DNA from: Pseudodesulfovibrio profundus
GTDB lineage: Bacteria; Desulfobacterota; Desulfovibrionia; Desulfovibrionales; Desulfovibrionaceae
Assembly (NCBI RefSeq): GCF_900217235.1
Contig: NZ_LT907975.1
Span: 1,159,501 to 1,223,500, forward strand
Direction: 5' to 3'
DNA length: 64,000 nt
Shown: piece after piece, positions 56,300 through 64,000 of the stretch
Layout of the letters: each line of letters opens with the position of its first letter
Numbering within the stretch: position 1 is the first letter of the stretch
Notes under the pieces: model-generated
Told to the model about the DNA's origin: nothing
Database searches by the model: none
What the model saw: the letters and a program-made list of their open reading frames with translations, nothing else
Translations under genes and position numbers: made by a program

Positions 56300-57226
56300 C
56301 TAGGGAATCAGCGGCGATAAGACCAGTTTATGCGGGATTCGTTCGCTCAGCAGACCTTTGGAAATCATCCAATCCTGCACTTCATCCAGCTCCTTCGGTT
56401 CCGGCAACGTCGGCATGGGGTACGGGTAAATGGGGAACTGACTGACCAACGGCCCGGGGATACGACAGGTTTCTGCCATGAGCTTCCGGTACTGCTCCGG
56501 TTGCGAATGCAGCCTTACCACCGCTTCCTTGTAGGCGGTAATGAACCGAACATACACATCTGCCCCACCATTGAAATAATTGCGATTCAGACACAAGACC
56601 GTGAGGGGCATGCGCAGGTCCTCGGCAGTGGTGAGAACACTACCGCCCTTGTGACGGGCCAGCGTCAACAGCGGCTCGGGCAGCAGGGCGGCATCCAACT
56701 GATCCGTCATGAGCATCTGCAATCGAATGGGGACCTTCTTAATCTCCACCCTGTCAAAGTAATTTTCGCTCAACCCTTTTTTCCAGGCGATCTTATCAGC
56801 GAGAAATTCCATGATCGTGGATTTGGACAGACCCAGCTTGCTCCCACGCATCTGAGCTATATTCTTCGTCTTGTTAGCAGGGGAATTGGCAATGCCAAAC
56901 ATGGGATACCCGGGCGTGGTGCGCCATGAAATCAGAGCCACATACATGGGGACGTCTTTGTCTATCAGCATATACGTAGCGATGAGGTCACCAAAATACC
57001 CGTCCAGTTGACCGGCCTGCATGGCAGTATCGCGCTCAAGGGCTGATGCGAACTTGATCAGCTCCACATCCAAACCCTGGACTTTGAATAGCCCGTCATG
57101 CACTGCAACCTGGAGGGGTAACGTATCGAGCACCGGCAGGATGCCGAATCGAATCTTCGTGTCCTTGGCATGCCCGCTCACTGCGAACGCCAGCACCAGC
57201 AACATGGCCCAAGCAAACCGTTTCAT
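56300..57226 (-). CDS. ABC transporter substrate-binding protein (NMT1/THI5-like)
   Basis: 308 residues from ATG 57,226 (AGGGAGATA upstream), giving a signal peptide (RFAWAMLLVLAFAVSGHAK). The mature domain has the NMT1/SsuA style: FGILPVLDTLPLQVAVHDG, DVELIKFASALERDTAMQAG and LDGYFGDLIATYML. It is the first gene of a three-gene transporter. No TPP riboswitch precedes it, so thiamine-precursor uptake has no support beyond fold class. Ligand unknown. Confidence 0.88.
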   Translation of the reverse strand: MKRFAWAMLLVLAFAVSGHAKDTKIRFGILPVLDTLPLQVAVHDGLFKVQGLDVELIKFASALERDTAMQAGQLDGYFGDLIATYMLIDKDVPMYVALISWRTTPGYPMFGIANSPANKTKNIAQMRGSKLGLSKSTIMEFLADKIAWKKGLSENYFDRVEIKKVPIRLQMLMTDQLDAALLPEPLLTLARHKGGSVLTTAEDLRMPLTVLCLNRNYFNGGADVYVRFITAYKEAVVRLHSQPEQYRKLMAETCRIPGPLVSQFPIYPYPMPTLPEPKELDEVQDWMISKGLLSERIPHKLVLSPLIP

Positions 57227-57667
57227 GTATATATCTCCCTTGATTTGGTCGGTTTTCTGTATCACGCCCAACCATGAAAGGGAAGAAGCCCGAACGGATG
57301 GAATCGGTAAATTGAAAAGGCCGTTAACCGCAGGGTTCACGAAACAAAACATCCTTTCGTCTTGCAACAAAAGAATGTTCTTAACGCATGAATCAGTATC
57401 GTCATGTTTGCACTTCGCTTCGAGAAGCTACCCCCAGCCGCTCTCGATCCTGCACTGGAAGAACGACCTGCCACGGGAATCCTCACCACATGTATCCATC
57501 CCCCACTCTGATAAGACCGGACACATTAATCGCGAAGTGCGAAAGGGCCTGTTTTGCCCAAGGCATTTCAGACTCCTAAAAACTTCGGAAAGCTGCGGCA
57601 CAATTACGGTCAAACCGATAAGTGAGCACGCATTCATACATGGTGACAAAAAAAAGAGAAAAGGGCC
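57227..57667. other. Non-coding stretch upstream of the ABC transporter
   Basis: About 440 bp with no supported gene: small open frames lack ribosome sites and recognisable products. It presumably holds the transporter promoter and the end of the ArsR-type transcript. No riboswitch was recognised. Confidence 0.5.
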
Positions 57668-58024
57668 TTAGCCCTCTTCTCTGATATGATCCAGTCCCTG
57701 AGTGACGAGATTTCGAACATGATCGTCATCCAAGGCATAAAAAACATTCTTTCCTTCCTTGCGATAACGCACGAGCTTTGCAGCCCGAAGCAGACGCAGT
57801 TGATGCGAAATGGCCGACTGAGACATCTCCAACACTTCGGCAAGTGCGCAAACACACAGTTCGTTTATCGACAACGCATACAAAATACGGACCCGGGTAT
57901 AATCTCCCAGAGCCTTGAAAAGTTCGGCCATGAACAGAAAATCCCGTTCGGAAAGCATTCCGTTTTTGACTTTGTTCACATTTACCGCGTGTTGATCCGT
58001 ATCACTGCAAGCAAAATTCGACAT
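57668..58024 (-). CDS. ArsR/SmtB-family metal-sensing repressor
   Basis: 118 residues from ATG 58,024 (GAGGTG upstream). The winged-helix HTH is complete (FKALGDYTRVRILYALS, MSQSAISHQLRLLRAAKLV). Two metal-site signatures are visible: the alpha-3 site ELCVCAL, possibly helped by an N-terminal Cys/His stretch (NFACSDTDQH), and an alpha-5 site D-x-H-x10-H in DDHVRNLVTQGLDH. This combination resembles zinc/cadmium/lead sensors such as ZiaR or SmtB. The likely regulon is its own promoter or the ABC transporter; no metal exporter is adjacent. An imperfect TGAA/TCA inverted repeat lies near 58,036-58,055. Confidence 0.9.
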   Translation of the reverse strand: MSNFACSDTDQHAVNVNKVKNGMLSERDFLFMAELFKALGDYTRVRILYALSINELCVCALAEVLEMSQSAISHQLRLLRAAKLVRYRKEGKNVFYALDDDHVRNLVTQGLDHIREEG

Positions 58025-58100
58025 GTACACCTCTTATGAATGTTCGCTCAGATGTAACAAATGTACCCACGAAAAATCCAGGAGTCAAGAGCAAAAGGAA

Positions 58101-58130
58101 CCGCCTCTTTTTCCATGGAAAAAGAGGCGG
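58101..58130 (-). terminator. Terminator downstream of tpx
   Basis: A perfect palindromic stem CCGCCTCTTTTTCC/GGAAAAAGAGGCGG lies 25 bp after the tpx stop and is followed on the minus strand by TTCCTTTTGC. Confidence 0.85.
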
Positions 58131-58154
58131 CTAAAAAAGGTATGATCAATTGAT

Positions 58155-58670
58155 TTAGATCAGCTTCTTCACGGCTTCCAGAGCGGCATCGTAATTCGGT
58201 TCTTCCGTGATTTCCTTGAGATACTCGACATAGGTGACCTTGCCATCCTTGCCAACAACAAACACGGCACGGGTCAGGAGGCGAAGTTCCTTGATAAGTG
58301 CGCCCCACCCTTCACCAAAGGAAGCATCCTTGTGGTCAGATAGCGTCTGCACAGCGTCTGCTCCTGCAGCGCCGCACCAACGGGCCTGGGCAAAGGGCAG
58401 GTCCATGGAGACCGCAAGGATCTTGACGTCGTCGCCCAGAGCGGCCGCTTCGCTGTTGAAGCGTCTGGTTTCCATATCGCAAACCGGTGTATCGAGGGAC
58501 GGCACACTGGCGATGACCAGTACCTTGCCTTCATAGTCTGCCAGGGTCGCAGGACCAAGATCATTGGTAATGAGGGAAAAATCCGGTGCGGTATCGCCGA
58601 CCTTGACTTCTTCACCAATAAGGGTGAGCGGGTTGCCCTTAAACGTTATCGCTCCATTTCTTTCAGTCAT
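58155..58670 (-). CDS. tpx: Thiol peroxidase Tpx
   Basis: 171 residues of an atypical 2-Cys peroxiredoxin. The peroxidatic Cys64 is in [14 protein letters not shown] and the resolving Cys99 in [10 protein letters not shown], the standard spacing for Tpx. It reduces hydroperoxides with thioredoxin, fitting oxidative-stress defence in an anaerobe. It is monocistronic between an ArsR-type gene and glutamate dehydrogenase, with its own terminator. Confidence 0.96.
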   Translation of the reverse strand: MTERNGAITFKGNPLTLIGEEVKVGDTAPDFSLITNDLGPATLADYEGKVLVIASVPSLDTPVCDMETRRFNSEAAALGDDVKILAVSMDLPFAQARWCGAAGADAVQTLSDHKDASFGEGWGALIKELRLLTRAVFVVGKDGKVTYVEYLKEITEEPNYDAALEAVKKLI

Positions 58671-58873
58671 TAATATCTCCTTGAATGCTAGTGATTACTT
58701 GAGTTGAACCACGGTATCACGCCGTGGGGATTTATTCCAAGTCTTTTCTTTTTTCTTACACTCTCCTGCTTAAAAAACAATAAATAACGAGCACATACCA
58801 AAAAGCGATCATCATTTGACCAATTAATCGCACACTCTACATGATGGCAACAATGCTTGGAGAACCAAAAGAA

Positions 58874-58904
58874 ATGCTCCGTCGAAACTCGTTCGACGGA
58901 GCAT
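58874..58904 (-). terminator. Terminator downstream of the glutamate dehydrogenase gene
   Basis: A perfect 13-bp stem ATGCTCCGTCGAA/TTCGACGGAGCAT with a 5-base loop lies 14 bp after the gene's stop and is followed on the minus strand by TTCTTTTGG. Confidence 0.85.
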
Positions 58905-58918
58905 GGTGTCATGTACGA

Positions 58919-61873
58919 TTAACCCAGGCCGAGCTTATTTAATGTCAGGTGTTTGCGACCGGCGAAATCAAGGATATCAATGACAACATCCTCATTTTCC
59001 AGACCGCAGGCCCGGACTTCGGCGATAAGTGCGGCAAGCCGCTTCTCTTCCTCAAGGTAGCCGAAGACAACAGCCGGAACATCGCGAATGGATACCAGTC
59101 GGTCTGTCCAGCCAAGCCCTTCCTGATACAGCATCTTGGCAGCCACAAAGGATGCGATAAGCGCCAGTTGGTGCCGTCGAGGCAGGTCGTTTATGATCCG
59201 GTCGCCGTATTTCTCGACCAGTATGGCCGGACAATAGGAGTGAATGACTTCACACAGTTTCTCGTCATCACTGAGTTTGACAACATTTCCTTCCAGAACC
59301 TCCGCAATGCGATCAGCCAGGGCATTGATGGATTCCGAGAGTTCATAGGAAAGCTGTGTGATGGAGCGCTCCCCGCCTTTCTGCTTGAACTCGCGCATGA
59401 GAACTCGCGCTTCGCTTCGAGCACGCAGCCGCAGGATATCCAGCAACTGTTCGACATAGACATCCTTGATTTCGAGGAACTCTTCCTCGCTCAGGATGAG
59501 ACCGGCCAAAATCTCGTAGGACGAGCAGATGACGCCGGTCTTGTTGGCGGAAGGCCCCGGGACAGCGAGGACACCCGCTTTCTCCATCTCAGCTCTGGCA
59601 TCCGCAGAAATGAAGATGTTGGCACCTTCAACCAATCCCTTGGCCGAGGGGGTTCCATCATCAAGAAGGAATTTGCGCCAGTTAGACATGTTGATGGTAT
59701 CCGGCCTGCCGCCTGACGGTATAAAAATGTCCGCCACAACGGTATTGTGGAGTTCATTTCTGATGCGTACGCCTTCCGGCTCTTCAGTAGAGACCACCAG
59801 CGCCCCATCCCCCTTCAACTTGGTCTTGTCAAAATGGGAAGCCTTGAATCCTCCTTCAATCAGCCGAAGGAGTTCAGCATGGTCCATGCCTTCAGGGTCA
59901 AAGGCTGCACCATGTCCATCGGTCATGGCAACGATCCGAGCATTATCCCCATATTCGCGCACAAGAATCTTGATGACGTTGGAGGCCACATCACCAGCCG
60001 GTCCACCCGTGATCTTGACGGTAAACGGTTCCTTGTGAGGATTTATGCCCATCGTTCTGAGCAATTCGTCCGCAAAAACAATGACCCCCTCACTGGTGAC
60101 GCCGTATTGCTTGTGAGCGATACCGGCACCAGGCTTGGAACTCATGAGCGCGTTCGGCCGTTTGTATCCCCGCAGGGCAGCCCGCCGGGTGATCCATTCA
60201 ATATGGGAAGGCGTGATATTTTCATCAGGTCCAAGGAATATGATTTCTTCGCGGTTGAGATAATCAACGATTCCGGGCTGTACGAACCCTTCGGTTCCTT
60301 CCGGGACAATGAGCAGATCCAGAAATGAATCGACCATGGACTTCACCGCGAGATCGATATCTGCATCGGGTCCGAGCAGAATAACCGCCTTTGATCCACC
60401 CTCGGGTATATCCTTGTTCTTGAACTGCTGTGCGCTTGCCAGTTTGGTAACCTCATCATAGAGCCGGTTGGATTCCAGCTCGAACTGCTCCTGTGACCAA
60501 GTGCGAACCACTCTGACGCCGCCGCGGGCGGTATCGCGATACCGCACCTGAAATCCGAAACTGTACGGTCCATGAAAGCAGTAGATTCCGAATGGCCTCT
60601 CCTTCAGCGGGAGAGGTGCCAGAATAACCGGATCGATTCGGAAACTCAGGCCCAGCTTTTTGGGCAGATAATAGTTGGTACGCAGTGTGTAGTGGAAGAA
60701 TTTGTAGATATAGGTGAGAATTTTCCGGTGAACATCGTTATCCACCTGTCGAAGAGCCTGCCGTATGATGATCCGACATTCGTTTCTGACGGCTTCCCGG
60801 TCTCCTTCAAAATCGGGATTGAAACGCGCATCAAAATACTCCATGAGCAGATTGACGATACTTCTGTTCTTGAGGACAGCGTAGGTGATTCGGCTGGATG
60901 TGTAGGCGTGGATATCTTCCCGAATCAGGAACTGATGGGCAAATTCACAGGCTGCCTGCATGAGCATGACCTTGCCCAGTTCCCAGCCGTCTTCATCCGC
61001 CAACGCTTCCAGGCCATGGAAGGCAAACCACTTGGTTATCTCCAACTGGCGCTTCAACCGAAGCCACTGCTCCGACTCTTCATTCAGATCGATGCGATCG
61101 CGATCAAGATAGAAGCTCATGGTAACGATGGGCGATTTGGCTCCACGTTCGAATTCGTCTGAGTACGCCCTATCTACCGGGATATTCTCGCGGGCAAATA
61201 CATTGACAACCCGCAGCAGTAGCCCCCTTCGGGGCGGATGTTCCATGGCAATGGAGATTCTGTCGAACCCGGGGTGCACGTCTTTTTCCAGCTCAACCTG
61301 GACGGATTCATGGTTTTCCACGCACTCACAGGTCTTGAAATGACGAACGGCCCTGCCCGGTTCGAATTTCTCGATATAATCTTCACTGGCTTCGGCAAGG
61401 AAATGCTCAAACCCCTGCATTTCGTCGGATGAAAAGGAAACGATACCTTCGCGGGCCATGGCCAGAGCTTCTTCGAGCTTATCTCCACCAGAGCATTTTG
61501 CCTGCGGCCCAAACACCAGTGTGTCCAGACGAATGGAGTCGTCGCGACTGGAGTAAATACGGGCAATCTGAATATCCTTATCCAGATATTCCCTGAGAAC
61601 ACCGGCCAGGGCGCGCATATCTCCGCCCGGTGTGATGTGGGTGACCATGGTACCGCACGGACTGTGCATGACCATCGACTGTTTTTCCCTTCGCACCATT
61701 CCCGTGGCAAGCGCCATGATGTGCTTGGTCTGCTCCTCCTCGCTGTGGGTCCTGAAATAATACTCGGGCATATTTTTCAGAAACCATGGAACAATCTCTG
61801 CTAACGACTCATGTAGTTTATTTTCCACCTTGAGCCGAACTTCCGACGGGTCTGCTTTGGCATTATCGTTCAT
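58919..61873 (-). CDS. Large NAD-dependent glutamate dehydrogenase-type protein
   Basis: 984 residues from ATG 61,873 (GGAGAGA upstream). The C-terminal half holds the Glu/Leu/Phe/Val dehydrogenase catalytic core: PEGGSKAVILLGPDAD, PGAGIAHKQYGVTSEG and a nucleotide-binding GGPAGDVASNVIKIL, then VEGANIFISADAR and PGPSANKTGVICSSYE. The N-terminal ~400 residues have regulatory/ACT-like character (RLDTLVFGPQ, HPPRRGLLLRVVNVFA). Expected to deaminate glutamate to 2-oxoglutarate with NAD. It is monocistronic and divergently arranged from cheV. Confidence 0.9.
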   Translation of the reverse strand: MNDNAKADPSEVRLKVENKLHESLAEIVPWFLKNMPEYYFRTHSEEEQTKHIMALATGMVRREKQSMVMHSPCGTMVTHITPGGDMRALAGVLREYLDKDIQIARIYSSRDDSIRLDTLVFGPQAKCSGGDKLEEALAMAREGIVSFSSDEMQGFEHFLAEASEDYIEKFEPGRAVRHFKTCECVENHESVQVELEKDVHPGFDRISIAMEHPPRRGLLLRVVNVFARENIPVDRAYSDEFERGAKSPIVTMSFYLDRDRIDLNEESEQWLRLKRQLEITKWFAFHGLEALADEDGWELGKVMLMQAACEFAHQFLIREDIHAYTSSRITYAVLKNRSIVNLLMEYFDARFNPDFEGDREAVRNECRIIIRQALRQVDNDVHRKILTYIYKFFHYTLRTNYYLPKKLGLSFRIDPVILAPLPLKERPFGIYCFHGPYSFGFQVRYRDTARGGVRVVRTWSQEQFELESNRLYDEVTKLASAQQFKNKDIPEGGSKAVILLGPDADIDLAVKSMVDSFLDLLIVPEGTEGFVQPGIVDYLNREEIIFLGPDENITPSHIEWITRRAALRGYKRPNALMSSKPGAGIAHKQYGVTSEGVIVFADELLRTMGINPHKEPFTVKITGGPAGDVASNVIKILVREYGDNARIVAMTDGHGAAFDPEGMDHAELLRLIEGGFKASHFDKTKLKGDGALVVSTEEPEGVRIRNELHNTVVADIFIPSGGRPDTINMSNWRKFLLDDGTPSAKGLVEGANIFISADARAEMEKAGVLAVPGPSANKTGVICSSYEILAGLILSEEEFLEIKDVYVEQLLDILRLRARSEARVLMREFKQKGGERSITQLSYELSESINALADRIAEVLEGNVVKLSDDEKLCEVIHSYCPAILVEKYGDRIINDLPRRHQLALIASFVAAKMLYQEGLGWTDRLVSIRDVPAVVFGYLEEEKRLAALIAEVRACGLENEDVVIDILDFAGRKHLTLNKLGLG

Positions 61874-62087
61874 TATTCTCTCCATTGGACGTTAACAAAC
61901 TATTTCCCTATTACCTTTGTGCATGGGTGTACCACCATAGTCAAGGAGTCAGTACTTTTACGGCTACTTTTTGAAGCGTTATAAATTACCTAAAACTGCA
62001 TCAATACCGTGGACATAAAAAAACCTGCGGGATATAACTTGTGTTCAACAGAGATTGGATAGTCGAGAACCTAACACGAGGCAGACC

Positions 62088-63029
62088 ATGAGCAAAACCG
62101 CCATCGACACCGGCATACTCCTGGAAACCGGGACAAATGAACTTGAGATTCTTGAGTTTTATATAGTCGAGACCCTGGAAGACGGCAAAGAGGTAAAAAA
62201 CTACTTCGGCATTAACGTCGCCAAGGTCATGCAGGTTATAGAAACGCCCAACCTGGAACCTCCGGAATCCGCGCCGCATCCGTCGTTCATGGGAACGATT
62301 CCGTTGCGCGACCTCATATTGCCGGTCCTTGACCTGTCAGTATGGCTGCAATTGAATATGCCCAAGACCGAACGGGATATCGTTATCGTCACCGAATTTT
62401 CCAAGTCCGTGACCGGATTTCTGGTTTCGGGCGTAACGGAAATCCATCGCGTGGGTTGGGGTGAAGTCATTCCGCCCACCAGTGTCATTTCCCAGACAAC
62501 CGACGCCATCGTCGGCCTGGTGGACAAAGGCGACTACTTTGTTCAGCTTCTCGACCTGGAAACCATCCTGACACAACTGCAGCCCAAGGGAGCCCAATCT
62601 TCCTTCGTTGCCGAAGCTGGAATTACAGCGCTCGTCGCCGATGACTCCGCTACCATTCGCATGATGATCGAAAAGAGCCTCAAGGATGCCAACATAGAGC
62701 CCATTATCACTAATAATGGCGATGAAGCCCTGCGAAAGATCATGAAGCTGAAAGAGAAGGCCGAATCCGAAGGCAAGGATATCACGGAATACGTGGACCT
62801 TGTCGTATCAGACATCGAGATGCCACTCATGGACGGCTTCAGTCTGACGAAGAACATCAAGGAAGATCCGGTCTTGCAAAAGCTGCCTGTCATACTGTAC
62901 TCATCCATCATCACGAAGGAATTGAAACACAAGGGCGACTCGGTGGGCGCAGACCTGCAAATCACCAAGCCGGACCTGCACACAATTCCCGAAGAAGCCT
63001 TTAAGCTCATCAAAGGAAGGCAGGCTTGA
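62088..63029 (+). CDS. cheV: Chemotaxis coupling protein CheV
   Basis: 313 residues from ATG 62,088 (GAGG upstream). A CheW domain (about 20-165: YFGINVAKVMQVIE, GTIPLRDLILPVLDL) is fused to a receiver domain (about 178-310) with acidic VADDSATIR, phosphoacceptor Asp in LVVSDIEMPLMDGFS and Lys in QITKPDL. It couples chemoreceptors to CheA and can be phosphorylated for adaptation. It is translationally coupled to the Hpt gene. Confidence 0.96.
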   Translation: MSKTAIDTGILLETGTNELEILEFYIVETLEDGKEVKNYFGINVAKVMQVIETPNLEPPESAPHPSFMGTIPLRDLILPVLDLSVWLQLNMPKTERDIVIVTEFSKSVTGFLVSGVTEIHRVGWGEVIPPTSVISQTTDAIVGLVDKGDYFVQLLDLETILTQLQPKGAQSSFVAEAGITALVADDSATIRMMIEKSLKDANIEPIITNNGDEALRKIMKLKEKAESEGKDITEYVDLVVSDIEMPLMDGFSLTKNIKEDPVLQKLPVILYSSIITKELKHKGDSVGADLQITKPDLHTIPEEAFKLIKGRQA

Positions 63030-63427
63030 TCCCACGCGATCATGTTCTCGAAGTATTCATCGAAGAAACAATGGAACGGCTCGATTCAATCGAAGCCGGT
63101 CTATTGGCATTGGAAGGCAACAACACCTGCGATCCCAAGCTGGTGAATTCCATTTTTCGAGATGCTCACTCGGTCAAGGCAGGCGCCAATCTGCTCAAAC
63201 TGGTGAACATCGAAATGCTGGCCCACAAACTGGAAAACGTTCTGGAGAAAATTCGACAGTGCGAGCTGAAAACCAGTGAGATCGTGGTAACGGCCTCTCT
63301 CGAATCCGTGGACAAGCTCCGTGAGATGATCGAGAATGTGGAAAAAAGCGAACAGATTTCCATCCGACTCCATACGGCCATGCTGGAAATGGCTGTAAAG
63401 CGAACCCTCGAAGAACAAGGTTCCTAG
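63026..63427 (+). CDS. Histidine phosphotransfer (Hpt) domain protein
   Basis: 133 residues starting at TTG 63,026, which overlaps the cheV stop (TTGA) and follows GGAAGG. The helical Hpt domain carries the phosphoacceptor His48 in RDAHSVKAGANLL and a downstream HKLENVLEKIRQ. This resembles the P1 domain of CheA without the kinase part, so it may relay phosphate to or from CheV. A strong terminator follows. Confidence 0.9.
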   Translation: MIPRDHVLEVFIEETMERLDSIEAGLLALEGNNTCDPKLVNSIFRDAHSVKAGANLLKLVNIEMLAHKLENVLEKIRQCELKTSEIVVTASLESVDKLREMIENVEKSEQISIRLHTAMLEMAVKRTLEEQGS

Positions 63428-63440
63428 CGAAACCAACGAA

Positions 63441-63476
63441 AAAGGGCCGCCTCTGCATGGAGGCGGCCCTTTTTTT
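63441..63476 (+). terminator. Terminator after cheV-hpt
   Basis: AAAGGGCCGCCTC-TGCAT-GGAGGCGGCCCTTT with a following T run. Confidence 0.92.
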
Positions 63477-63522
63477 CTGGCTGTCCCGTCCTGAAATAGG
63501 TTGACACCCAGAGGACCTATTT

Positions 63523-63921
63523 ATGGAAGACAAATCCAAACAGCGAGTTAGACGCACCCAACGCGATTACACGATGGCCTTTAAATTGTCGGTTGTGGCA
63601 CAGGTGGAAAAGGGCGAGATGACGTACAAGCAGGCTCAGGCTCTTTATGGTATTCAAGGGCGAAGCACTGTGCTGAAGTGGCTCAGGAAGCACGGCACCC
63701 TTGATTGGAGCAAGTCCATGGTACATTCCCGAAAAGACCCAAAAGCCAGAGAAACACCGGTCCAGAAGATCAAACGGCTGGAGAAAGAGCTTGAGGAAGA
63801 AAAGATCAAGACCGCGCTTCTCAATAAAATGATTGAGATTTCCGACCGCGAGTTTGGGACTTCTATAAGAAAAAAGCTTACCCCCGAGCTGCACGAAGTC
63901 TTCAGAGAGAAAGACAAATAA
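63523..63921 (+). CDS. ISf OrfA (IS3-family HTH protein)
   Basis: 132 residues with an HTH (YTMAFKLSVVAQVEKGEMTY, IQGRSTVLKWLRKHG) and a long coiled coil (KIKRLEKELEEEKIKTALLN). ATG 63,523 follows GAGGACC. It is longer than the OrfA proteins of the island IS elements. The stop overlaps the entry to orfB in the -1 frame. Confidence 0.9.
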   Translation: MEDKSKQRVRRTQRDYTMAFKLSVVAQVEKGEMTYKQAQALYGIQGRSTVLKWLRKHGTLDWSKSMVHSRKDPKARETPVQKIKRLEKELEEEKIKTALLNKMIEISDREFGTSIRKKLTPELHEVFREKDK

Positions 63922-63923
63922 GC

Positions 63924-64000
63924 TTGTCTGCTTGTTGCAGGCAGCTCGGGGTCAGTCGGCAGTCCGTGTATCAGGCTGAAAAGCGCCATGATGCACGGGA
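63924..64000 (+). CDS. ISf OrfB transposase, N-terminal part (truncated by the window)
   Basis: The open frame continues to the right edge encoding LSACCRQLGVSRQSVYQAEK, the HTH_21-type opening of an IS3-family OrfB. It starts at TTG 63,924 or by a -1 shift from orfA. The catalytic domain lies outside the window. Confidence 0.75.
   Translation, partial: MSACCRQLGVSRQSVYQAEKRHDAR

Larger units (their letters stand above)
63482..64000 (+). mobile_element. ISf, IS3-family element, left part (runs off the right edge)
   Basis: It begins shortly after the cheV-hpt terminator with a candidate terminal repeat TGTCCCGTCCTGAAATAGG, then orfA and the start of orfB. The right end is outside the window, so repeats and target duplication cannot be checked; the left boundary is therefore provisional. 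It is a different element from ISa, ISb and ISc. Confidence 0.75.

Noticed and set aside
56300-57226. NMT1-like binding protein as a thiamine-pyrimidine transporter
   Set aside because: The fold class fits, but no TPP riboswitch precedes the operon, and the thi operon already encodes de novo synthesis through ThiC.
1-64000. CRISPR arrays
   Set aside because: No regularly spaced short direct repeats were seen; the repeated sequences present are IS copies and their ends.

Overview
The window looks like a chromosomal segment of a sulfate-reducing deltaproteobacterium of the Desulfovibrio/Pseudodesulfovibrio type. This is inferred from the housekeeping gene order, protein style and GC-rich codon use; no 16S gene is present. 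It divides into an integrated, heavily IS-invaded accessory island (1 to about 29,345) and an ordinary core-genome stretch (about 29,390 to 63,480). A further IS3-family element begins at the right edge.

The island ends at a tyrosine integrase (27,987-29,138, minus) followed by the 3' part of an initiator tRNA-Met (29,293-29,345), so this is the integrase-side junction; the other end lies left of the window. Its cargo is defence-like. On the plus strand are a helicase-type C-terminal region, an Hsp70/actin-like ATPase with a DnaJ-type cysteine motif, an SNF2-family helicase, a DUF4391 protein and the first 72 codons of a type III DNA methyltransferase (Mod). On the minus strand are the last ~160 codons of Mod, an intact type III restriction subunit (Res), a fragment resembling the C-terminal domain of MIT-domain proteins, an AAA ATPase with an R-x4-H (HEPN-like) tail, and SbcD and SbcC. 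Two AT-rich paralogues follow. I infer one ancestral operon, helicase - Hsp70-like - SNF2 - DUF4391 - mod - res - AAA - sbcD - sbcC, whose distal part was inverted and whose mod gene was destroyed.

Six IS elements occupy the island: two identical 1,290-bp IS3-family copies (ISa), two other IS3-family elements (ISb, ISc) and two IS5-family elements (ISd, ISe). Three insertions (into the helicase-like gene, the Hsp70-like gene and sbcC) carry target duplications, and removing each one restores an exact open frame, so they are recent. The second ISa copy and ISb lack matching target duplications and sit at the two cut ends of mod, marking rearrangement junctions.

The core region holds a lipoprotein gene, a thiSGHFEC thiamine operon under a TPP riboswitch, and an envelope/replication block (SH3 protein, Skp-like, PriA, a LolA-like exported protein, GalU). 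Next come glmM-cdaR-cdaA-folP-ftsH, an arginine block (argF-argG-argH), a Cache/Schlafen-AlbA_2 membrane protein with ybeY-phoH, and an NMT1-type ABC transporter. An ArsR-type metal sensor, thiol peroxidase, a large NAD-glutamate dehydrogenase and a cheV-hpt chemotaxis pair complete it. Most genes from thiS to the ABC transporter are on the minus strand in tightly packed operons.
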